A stretch of DNA of 34,233 bases from Bacteroidia bacterium (GTDB taxonomy: Bacteria > Bacteroidota > Bacteroidia > Bacteroidales > Dysgonomonadaceae). The position numbers and the translations under genes are program-made. Shown piece by piece: positions 28,559 through 34,233 of this stretch. The stretch spans positions 1-34,233 of the forward strand of contig BNXH01000016.1 of the NCBI GenBank assembly GCA_025999435.1, read 5' to 3'. Positions within the stretch are counted from its first letter, which is position 1, and every line of letters starts with the position of its first letter. Under the pieces are notes generated by a model. It made no database searches. It saw only the letters and a program-made list of their open reading frames with translations, and had not been told where the DNA came from.

Positions 28559-28567
28559 GCAAAGGTA
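28559..28567 (-). promoter_or_regulatory. -7 promoter element of der
   Basis: The minus strand reads TACCTTTGC, an exact TAnnTTTGY match, 28 bases before the der ATG at 28530. A TTTG at the usual -33 distance is not present, though a GTTTAAAG stretch lies nearby. Confidence 0.6.
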
Positions 28568-28597
28568 CGTTTTTTTTCGGATTATACTTTAAACAGA

Positions 28598-28622
28598 AAA
28601 GGTTTGCCTTGAGCAAACCTTT
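28598..28622 (-). terminator. Terminator after the lipoprotein pair
   Basis: A perfect 10-bp stem, AAAGGTTTGC / GCAAACCTTT with a 5-base loop, begins 22 bases after the stop at 28645. On the minus strand it is followed by a T-rich stretch (TTCTGTTT). It separates the lipoprotein genes from der. Confidence 0.85.
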
Positions 28623-28644
28623 ATCATTATAACATTTTTCCTTT

Positions 28645-29202
28645 TTATTTAAAATACGAATCCCGGGTACAAACGATCAATGTATCGGCTTTTTTTTCCA
28701 TACCGGACAATTCTTTAAATGGTGTATTTATCGCAGCCTCCTCCACTGTGTAAGACTCTTGGGATGGCCCACGGAAACGCTGTATCGCACCTCCATTTTG
28801 CTTATATGCTACATAATTTTGCCGGACAGTGACATTGCCCGTATTTCCATAACCGAAATATTGCCAAAGTCCATCATTGTAAATATACAATAATCCGTTT
28901 TCAAATTTATAAGGGCTACTTTCCGAAATACTCACCTGTCCTACCAAAATGCGATTTGCATCAAATGAGATCATAGCATTTGTAAAAGATTCCATTACTG
29001 CATTAAAATATCTTACCGAGTCTACTTTCTTATTAATTAATACGCCACCATTATCAGAACCTGCATATACTTCAAACTTAATATATTTCGAGTTCTTATA
29101 TCGTAATGAGTTTGTATCATCATCGTTTCCACAGGCATGAAAAAATACCAAAGTAAGTCCCAATAATAATATATTTCTAAAAAGATTTATTCTATACATC
29201 AT
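28645..29202 (-). CDS. Putative lipoprotein of unknown function, second of a pair
   Basis: 185 residues with a lipoprotein signal (MMYRINLFRNILLLGLTLVFFHAC) and Cys at 24 followed by GNDDD. This acidic start fits the Bacteroidetes surface-export signal. The mature domain of about 160 residues is rich in beta-type segments (KYIKFEVYAGSDNGG, NGLLYIYNDGLWQYFGYG, NVTVRQNYVAYK). It ends with a helix-like SGMEKKADTLIVCTRDSYFK. Its ATG overlaps the TGA of the upstream gene (29199-29202), so the two are coupled. Layout, size and the C-terminal ADTLIV block resemble its neighbour, suggesting diverged tandem copies. I cannot name a family. Confidence 0.75.
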   Translation of the reverse strand: MMYRINLFRNILLLGLTLVFFHACGNDDDTNSLRYKNSKYIKFEVYAGSDNGGVLINKKVDSVRYFNAVMESFTNAMISFDANRILVGQVSISESSPYKFENGLLYIYNDGLWQYFGYGNTGNVTVRQNYVAYKQNGGAIQRFRGPSQESYTVEEAAINTPFKELSGMEKKADTLIVCTRDSYFK

Positions 29203-29801
29203 TGAAATAGATATTTTACATTACACCAAACGATAGTATCTCCATCTGCTTTTAAATCATCCAATGAAGTGTATTTAGTCAACGGCAACGAAGCCATATC
29301 TTTTTTATAATCGAACGGCTGATCAGATATAACGACCGTATCTCTATAAACATCCGGAGCTACTACATAGGGATACATAACCAAACTTAACCGGCGGTAA
29401 AGACTATCGCGATTATTCCCCATAGCAGCAAATAAATAAGTACCATCTGTTTTTATAGCAAAAAGGGAATCATTACGGTAAGCATACTTTGAAACAATCT
29501 TCCGTCTACTTCTCGATTCCGGATACTGATACGTTATCAAATCGCCATTAAACTGGATACTAAGCGAATCATGTAAAAGGTGATTATAAAGTCCTGCAAA
29601 GTAGTGACGGGCAAGTTCTGTCCTTTTCAGATTATTGTATTGCACATTTACAGGGCCGGCAGCTTCACCCGCATATATAGCAAGACTTGAAAGATCTCTA
29701 TAACGAACTTTATAAATATAATCTTCCTCACTATCACTACTACAAGCTGTAAAAACAAGACAGAGAAGTACAACCAGGCATACTATTTTTTTCATTTTCA
29801 A
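29199..29801 (-). CDS. Putative lipoprotein of unknown function, first of a pair
   Basis: 200 residues with a lipoprotein signal (MKMKKIVCLVVLLCLVFTAC) and Cys at 20 followed by the acidic SSDSEED, a likely surface-export signal. Translation may start at either of two Met codons (29801 or 29795). The mature part has many short beta-type segments (SSLAIYAGEAAG, DSLSIQFNGDLITYQY, GTYLFAAMGNNRDSLYRRLSL). It ends with SLDDLKADGDTIVWCNVKYLFQ, comparable to the end of the next gene. A near-match -7 element TATCTTTAC lies at 29817-29825. The fucosidase gene ends 57 bases upstream on the same strand. Function unknown. Confidence 0.75.
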   Translation of the reverse strand: MKMKKIVCLVVLLCLVFTACSSDSEEDYIYKVRYRDLSSLAIYAGEAAGPVNVQYNNLKRTELARHYFAGLYNHLLHDSLSIQFNGDLITYQYPESRSRRKIVSKYAYRNDSLFAIKTDGTYLFAAMGNNRDSLYRRLSLVMYPYVVAPDVYRDTVVISDQPFDYKKDMASLPLTKYTSLDDLKADGDTIVWCNVKYLFQ

Positions 29802-29858
29802 CTTTGTTTTCTGCTTGTAAAGATAATCAAATTCCCTTTTTCTCTTGAGCCTGTATCG

Positions 29859-31733
29859 TTATTTATATATATCGAGTCCTGCAACAAAATAAATATCTCC
29901 ACCATCTGCTGTTTCCAACGGTTCCAGTTTTAAATAACGAGATTCAACCTCCTCCGATAAACTTACATATTGTACGACAGGACTATTTGCAATATTATTA
30001 AACATCGCATTCTCTTTAAGCTTCGTCCAATTCTTACCATCAGTACTAATATAGAAATTATATTTCAAGATATTCGAAGATTGTTCTTTGGACAGAGGAG
30101 TGTAAGAAAAACTACTAAACTTATAATTATTACCCAAATCGACTATCAGCGGTGTATTCTTTTCTATTTTCAAGAAATAAGCACCGTCCTCATTCGTGAT
30201 CGCGGATTCTAAAGATTGGGGCGATATTAACGTCCAGTCTTTTATATCTATTTTATTCTTATTATCTACGACCTTTTCTGTAACAATAAGTTCCGGCGCA
30301 TTATAAATTCCGACGGTGCTGATAACCGGACAAGCTAAAGCTTTAAATTCGATTTTCAGCTTCCTGGCAGATATGGCAGGAAAACGTAATATACGCTTAT
30401 ATCCTATTGTTGTTTCTTTAGCCAAATCTATCCAAGCTTTCGCATTTGCATCCCAAAATTTAACAGTAAAGGATTCAACGCGCTGCCCTGAAGGAATATA
30501 TTCCTGCAACAGTAACCTATTGATAGTTTGGGCCTTCTTCAGATCAATTTCAATTGAAGGATTCAATTCATTGTCATTGGTCGTCCAGTAAGTATCGTAG
30601 TTATCGTCAAGCACATTGTATGCCTCGAATCTATTCCATGAGTCTGAACCTTTTCTGGTATTGCTCGCTTTTACTGAAGCCTTTATTGCCAGGTTGTCTG
30701 CAAAAGTTTCCTCTCTCGCCCTGCGAAACTCCATCAGACGGGTGGAATCGGCGGCATGAATACGTCCACTACGGTCAGGAGGTACATTCAGCAACAGGTT
30801 CGAATTACGTCCTATTGATGTATAGTAAATATCCATCAGTTTTTCCACCGATTTTACTTTATCATTTGTTTCCGGGCTATAGAACCATCCCGGACGAATA
30901 GAAACATCAGTTTCGGCAGGAACCCATGCTTCCCCTCCCTGATCTCCTGTATTCAAAATCTTTGCAGGCGGAGCAGCCCTTCCCGGACCAAATCCGGTTA
31001 TATTTAATGTAGACCAGTTTGTTTCTCCTGCTACGCCCCGTTCATTTCCCATCCAGCGGCATCCCGGACCCACATCGCTAAATATTATGGCCTGAGGCTG
31101 GTTACGATATACTGTTTCATGGAACAAATCCCAGTTATAGACCTGCTTCTTCCCGCCATGACCTTCACCATTGGCGCCATCGAACCATTGCTCAAAAACT
31201 TCTCCATACGAGGACAAGACTTCATTCAGTGTGTTCGCAAATATCTGATTATATTGAGGTGTACCATAGTCGGGGTGGTTCTGATCCCACGGGGATAAAT
31301 AAACTCCGAATTTTAGTCCATACTCACGACAGGCATCGGATAGTTCTCTCAAAACATCTCCCTTTCCATCTTTCCAGGGACTTTCACGTACAGTATGTGT
31401 GCTATACTTACTAGGCCACAGGCAGAAACCATCGTGATGCTTTGCTGTAATGATTATTCCCGTCATACCGGCAGCTTTGGCTGTTGCCGCCCATTGACGG
31501 CAGTCAACGTCAGTCGGGTTAAATACCTTCGGATCTTCTTTCCCGTTGCCCCACTCTACATTAGTGAATGTATTCGGACCGAAATGGATAAACATATAAT
31601 ACTCCATTTTCTGCCAATCTACCTGATACTTAGTAGGTAAAACACCGTATGGTTTAACAGAATTATTCTGCGCAACAGAGAATAAAGAGACAACCAAGAA
31701 TAGTAATAAAATGAACTTTAAATTTGTTTTCAT
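29859..31733 (-). CDS. Secreted GH29 alpha-L-fucosidase with F5/8-type C-terminal domains
   Basis: 624 residues with a cleavable signal peptide (up to about VAQ22), so periplasmic or secreted. The GH29 barrel (about 30-345) has KHHDGFCLWPSKYS at 98-111 and the nucleophile Asp185 in EQWFDGANGEG. The architecture and the GNSNLLLNVPP-like end of the barrel fit the GH29-B type that prefers branched alpha-1,3/1,4-fucosides. A discoidin-like (F5/8 type C, CBM32) domain follows at about 350-475 (DSWNRFEAYNVLDDNYDTYW). A second, weaker one may span 495-624. Such enzymes remove fucose from host or dietary glycans. It has its own promoter and no SusC/SusD neighbours here. Confidence 0.93.
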   Translation of the reverse strand: MKTNLKFILLLFLVVSLFSVAQNNSVKPYGVLPTKYQVDWQKMEYYMFIHFGPNTFTNVEWGNGKEDPKVFNPTDVDCRQWAATAKAAGMTGIIITAKHHDGFCLWPSKYSTHTVRESPWKDGKGDVLRELSDACREYGLKFGVYLSPWDQNHPDYGTPQYNQIFANTLNEVLSSYGEVFEQWFDGANGEGHGGKKQVYNWDLFHETVYRNQPQAIIFSDVGPGCRWMGNERGVAGETNWSTLNITGFGPGRAAPPAKILNTGDQGGEAWVPAETDVSIRPGWFYSPETNDKVKSVEKLMDIYYTSIGRNSNLLLNVPPDRSGRIHAADSTRLMEFRRAREETFADNLAIKASVKASNTRKGSDSWNRFEAYNVLDDNYDTYWTTNDNELNPSIEIDLKKAQTINRLLLQEYIPSGQRVESFTVKFWDANAKAWIDLAKETTIGYKRILRFPAISARKLKIEFKALACPVISTVGIYNAPELIVTEKVVDNKNKIDIKDWTLISPQSLESAITNEDGAYFLKIEKNTPLIVDLGNNYKFSSFSYTPLSKEQSSNILKYNFYISTDGKNWTKLKENAMFNNIANSPVVQYVSLSEEVESRYLKLEPLETADGGDIYFVAGLDIYK

Positions 31734-31760
31734 GTAGTATGTTTAGGATAAAAATCGCCT

Positions 31761-31791
31761 CTAAGGTAATCATTTAATTAGTTTTATCAAA
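31761..31791 (-). promoter_or_regulatory. Promoter of the fucosidase gene
   Basis: On the minus strand TTTG (31788-31791), a 19-base spacer and TACCTTAG (31761-31768) match the Bacteroidetes TTTG-N19-TAnnTTTG pattern with one base off in the -7 element. It lies 28 bases upstream of the ATG at 31733 and between it and MITE-like element C. Confidence 0.6.
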
Positions 31792-31796
31792 ACAAA

Positions 31797-31952
31797 AAGA
31801 AGCCGTCTCAAAAGTATTTTTAACTATCTCTTGTCATGTTGAACGGAGTGAAACATCTCGTGTCCGGAGGAATGAGATCCTTCGTTGCACTCAGGATGAC
31901 AAAGAGAGTAACACACGTTGATAGTGTTGTTTTACTTTTGGGACAGCCCCTT
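31797..31952 (-). repeat. MITE-like element C with the same core as element A
   Basis: 156 bp bounded by AAGAAGCCGTCTCAAAAG (31797-31814) and, inverted, AAGGGGCTGTCCCAAAAG (31935-31952), four mismatches in 18. The 72-bp core (31831-31902) is the reverse complement of that in element A, with long identical runs around GTGCAACGAAGGATCTCATTCC (read on the minus strand). It starts 22 bases after the stop of the biotin carrier gene in its direction of transcription, and ends in T-rich sequence on that strand. Confidence 0.8.
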
Positions 31953-31974
31953 TTTAATTTATTTTAATAAGAGA

Positions 31975-32427
31975 TTATCCTACTGATACAAGGATAACCC
32001 CTTCCAGCACAGAATCACCTTTATTTACACAAACTTCTGTTATTTTTCCATCTTGAGGAGCTTGGATAGCATTTTCCATTTTCATAGCCTCAAGCATCAC
32101 TACCGTCTGACCTTTTTTCACTTCGTCGCCAACGTTTACCAATACATCGATAATGATACCGGGAAGTGGAGATTTCACACTACCTGCACCGCCACCGCCT
32201 GCGGGTTTAGTTGCAGGCGCCGAAGCTGTAGCTTTAGGCGCGGGAGCCGCAGTTGCAGCTACCGGGGATTTCACTGTCGGACGGGAAACAAGGGTAACTT
32301 CCTCATTATTTACCAACTCTACTTTGTAGTTAGCTCCATTTACAGCTACTTCTGCAAGAGAGTCATCCATTTTATTTACGGCAACAACGTATTCTTGACC
32401 GTTAATTCTATATATGAATTGTTTCAT
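31975..32427 (-). CDS. Biotin carboxyl carrier subunit of an acyl-CoA carboxylase/decarboxylase
   Basis: 150 residues. A short N-terminal domain (1-50) is joined by an Ala/Pro-rich linker (about 55-80: PVAATAAPAPKATASAPATK) to a biotinyl domain (83-150). The biotin attachment site is Lys116 in EAMKMEN. The Gly-rich stretch and linker allow the domain to swing between active sites. It is the gamma (MmdC-like) subunit that carries carboxyl groups for MmdA. In Veillonella-type sodium-pumping methylmalonyl-CoA decarboxylases a beta membrane subunit gene is also part of the cluster, but here the next gene is the fucosidase beyond MITE-like element C. The gene is 17 bases from the small subunit upstream. 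Confidence 0.93.
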   Translation of the reverse strand: MKQFIYRINGQEYVVAVNKMDDSLAEVAVNGANYKVELVNNEEVTLVSRPTVKSPVAATAAPAPKATASAPATKPAGGGGAGSVKSPLPGIIIDVLVNVGDEVKKGQTVVMLEAMKMENAIQAPQDGKITEVCVNKGDSVLEGVILVSVG

Positions 32428-32444
32428 AATAATTTCTCTATTTT

Positions 32445-32621
32445 TTATTTTCTAACTGGCATTTGAAGCATTAAAGAACTTCTATCTACCCATGGCAGAT
32501 TATCTTGCGATACATGTTTAGTAGTCAAAACATTGCTCTCCACATCGTGTTGATCCTGCATATCGTATATAGCCATTGCAATAGCGGCTAATACTTCTGT
32601 CGTTATATTTTGATCGCTCAT
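32445..32621 (-). CDS. 58-residue MmdE/OadG-tail-like small subunit
   Basis: A short frame starting at ATG 32621 between mmdA and the biotin carrier gene. It reads MSDQNITTEVLAAIAMAIYDM at the N-terminus and ends with NLPWVDRSSLMLQMPVRK. The pattern (a short Ala-rich helix VLAAIAMAI followed by a Trp-x-x-Arg...Leu-Met and a basic end) resembles the C-terminal tail of OadG/MmdD delta subunits and the free-standing 55-residue MmdE epsilon subunit of Veillonella, which stabilises the complex. It has no membrane helix. Position in the operon and size agree with MmdE. Assignment is by pattern and context, not by alignment. Confidence 0.65.
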   Translation of the reverse strand: MSDQNITTEVLAAIAMAIYDMQDQHDVESNVLTTKHVSQDNLPWVDRSSLMLQMPVRK

Positions 32622-32660
32622 CTTATTTTTTCTTTTGTGATGTTTAAAAATTTAATATTT

Positions 32661-32704
32661 AAAGATTTAATAATCAAAGTATTTGTTTAAATTGTTAAAT
32701 CTTT
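32661..32704 (-). other. Hairpin in the spacer between mmdA and the small subunit gene
   Basis: AAAGATTTAA (32661-32670) and TTAAATCTTT (32695-32704) form a perfect 10-bp stem with a 24-base loop, and the flanking AT-rich sequence extends the pairing loosely. It sits in the 108-base spacer after mmdA. It could set subunit ratio through RNA processing or partial termination; its low GC content makes this uncertain. Confidence 0.4.
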
Positions 32705-32729
32705 AATTTTTAAAATTTCACTTTATGGA

Positions 32730-34232
32730 TTATAGAGGCAAGTTATCATGCTTCTTAGCAGGATTAATTTGCTTTTTAGTTCTCAATTGTTCCAAAGCGC
32801 GGATTACACGGAAACGAGTGTTACGTGGTTCAATCACATCATCGATATAACCATAACGGGCAGCATTGTATGGGTTACTGAATAGCTTGTTATATTCCGC
32901 AACTTTTTCTGCTTTAACCTCTTTCGCTTTATCCCCGGCATCTTTAATTTCTTTTGCATAAAGAACCTCAGCAGCACCTTCACCACCCATTACAGCAATT
33001 TCTGCTGTTGGCCATGCATAGTTAAGGTCTCCGCGAAGTTGTTTACAGCTCATTACAATGTGAGATCCTCCGTAAGATTTACGAAGAGTTACAGTTACCT
33101 TAGGTACTGTGGCTTCTCCATAAGCATAAAGGAGTTTTGCACCATGAGTAATTACCCCACCGTATTCCTGGCCTGTACCCGGAAGGAATCCAGGAACGTC
33201 AACCAATGTCACCAATGGAATATTGAATGCATCACAGAAGCGAACAAAACGCGCGGCCTTGCGTGAAGCATTGATATCTAATACTCCGGCAAGATATTTA
33301 GGTTGGTTTGCGACTACACCAACAGATTGACCGTTCATGCGGGCAAATCCTACAATAATATTTTTAGCATAGTTGCCATGTACTTCAAGGAATTCTCCGT
33401 TGTCGACAACAGCGCCTATTACCTCGAACATGTCGTATGGTTTATTTGGATTGTCCGGTATAATTTCGTTCAACGAATCTTCCATTCTGGCAATCGGATC
33501 TGTACACTCTTTGCGAGGTGCTTCTTCCATATTGTTTTGAGGAAGGAAACCGTACAGTTGACGAATAAGAGATAAACCGTCATCTTCATTAGAAACAGAA
33601 AAATGAGCTACACCTGATTTTGTAGTATGAACGCTGGCTCCTCCAAGTTCTTCCTGTGTTACATCTTCACCGGTTACAGTTTTTACAACTTTAGGACCTG
33701 TAAGGAACATATAAGAAGTTCCTTCTGTCATCAAAGTAAAGTCAGTCAAAGCAGGCGAATAAACCGCACCACCGGCACATGGCCCAAATATACCTGAAAT
33801 CTGTGGAACAACCCCTGAAGCAAGAATATTGCGCTGGAAAATTTCCGCATAACCGGCCAAAGCATTTACACCTTCCTGAATACGTGCGCCACCCGAGTCG
33901 TTAATACCGATTACCGGAGCGCCTACTTTCATTGCCATATCCATTACTTTACATATTTTCAACGCCATAGTCTCGGACAATGATCCTCCAATTACAGTAA
34001 AGTCCTGAGCAAATACGTAAACTAAGCGACCTTCGATAGTTCCACAACCTGTAACAACACCGTCGCCAAGGAATTTTTGTTTATCCATGCCGAAGTTTGT
34101 ACTACGATGTTCAACGAACATATCGAATTCCTCGAAACTACCTTCATCGAGAAGGATAGCAATACGTTCGCGTGCTGTGTATTTGCCTTTTGCATGCTGA
34201 GCTTCTATTCTTTTTTCACCTCCACCAAGACG
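32730..34232 (-). CDS. mmdA: Methylmalonyl-CoA decarboxylase/propionyl-CoA carboxylase carboxyltransferase subunit (cut by right edge)
   Basis: 500 residues are visible. The frame stays open to the window edge ([26 protein letters not shown] before the internal Met at 34121), so the true start lies outside, probably about 15-20 codons further. It is a crotonase-fold carboxyltransferase, with both halves of the carboxyltransferase domain. Motifs include [19 protein letters not shown], an oxyanion-hole segment [13 protein letters not shown], and in the second half [16 protein letters not shown] and [11 protein letters not shown]. It moves the carboxyl group between methylmalonyl-CoA (or propionyl-CoA) and biotin. 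With the downstream small subunit and biotin carrier it forms the complex used in Bacteroidales in the succinate-to-propionate route. Confidence 0.94.
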   Translation of the reverse strand, partial: RLGGGEKRIEAQHAKGKYTARERIAILLDEGSFEEFDMFVEHRSTNFGMDKQKFLGDGVVTGCGTIEGRLVYVFAQDFTVIGGSLSETMALKICKVMDMAMKVGAPVIGINDSGGARIQEGVNALAGYAEIFQRNILASGVVPQISGIFGPCAGGAVYSPALTDFTLMTEGTSYMFLTGPKVVKTVTGEDVTQEELGGASVHTTKSGVAHFSVSNEDDGLSLIRQLYGFLPQNNMEEAPRKECTDPIARMEDSLNEIIPDNPNKPYDMFEVIGAVVDNGEFLEVHGNYAKNIIVGFARMNGQSVGVVANQPKYLAGVLDINASRKAARFVRFCDAFNIPLVTLVDVPGFLPGTGQEYGGVITHGAKLLYAYGEATVPKVTVTLRKSYGGSHIVMSCKQLRGDLNYAWPTAEIAVMGGEGAAEVLYAKEIKDAGDKAKEVKAEKVAEYNKLFSNPYNAARYGYIDDVIEPRNTRFRVIRALEQLRTKKQINPAKKHDNLPL

Positions 34233-34233
34233 A

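Overview
The window is an AT-rich stretch of a Bacteroidota chromosome, most likely Bacteroidales and close to the Dysgonomonas/Bacteroides group. This rests on MurA with Asp in place of the catalytic Cys, promoter -7 elements of the TAnnTTTG type, lipoproteins with acidic residues after the lipobox Cys, a Bacteroides-like SmpB, a SusA-like neopullulanase and a methylmalonyl-CoA decarboxylase-type operon. The genus is inference. No rRNA, tRNA, transposase, integrase or CRISPR array was found.

Layout. 1-2695 (+): end of an unidentified membrane protein, then murB and murA, closed by a hairpin. 3028-8363 (+): a tight five-gene unit encoding an ECF-type S component, a small phosphoribosyltransferase, a TonB-dependent receptor, a Tat-exported DUF362 protein and a membrane polyferredoxin that looks like a NapH-NapG fusion. 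This is the best candidate for an undescribed system: an uptake route joined to extracytoplasmic iron-sulfur redox chemistry. 8671-15629 (+): a maltodextrin cluster (two-CBM20 4-alpha-glucanotransferase, SusA-like GH13, LacI regulator, MFS transporter) with a LacI-type operator and a Bacteroidetes promoter ahead of the first gene. 15710-18296: a divergent pair, a secreted helical protein (possibly DUF3829) and a GH13 lipoprotein. 18457-19770 (+): a split ThrE-type exporter (YjjP/YjjB-like). 19771-20418: a gene-free mosaic of direct repeats between convergent genes. 20419-26974 (-): smpB, an unlisted 41-residue membrane peptide, metH, a DUF6056 membrane protein and a metal ABC permease. 27217-29801 (-): der and two coupled, apparently paralogous lipoproteins. 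29859-31733 (-): a GH29 fucosidase. 31975 to the right edge (-): biotin carrier, a 58-residue MmdE-like subunit and mmdA, cut by the window edge.

A second theme is a family of short mobile-like elements at 8381-8535, 27063-27197 and 31797-31952. All three share 18-bp terminal inverted repeats, but they carry two different palindromic cores. Each begins 17-22 bases after the stop codon of the gene upstream of it in the direction of transcription, and each ends in a T-run on that gene's transcript strand. They probably act as transcription terminators between tandem operons. A core without the terminal repeats lies in the repeat mosaic at 20068-20140.

Functional links. MetH needs cobalamin, and the TonB receptor operon could supply a corrinoid or another metal cofactor, although no cobalamin riboswitch is visible at either place. 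The glucan genes form a polysaccharide-breakdown set whose SusC/SusD partners, if any, lie outside the window.
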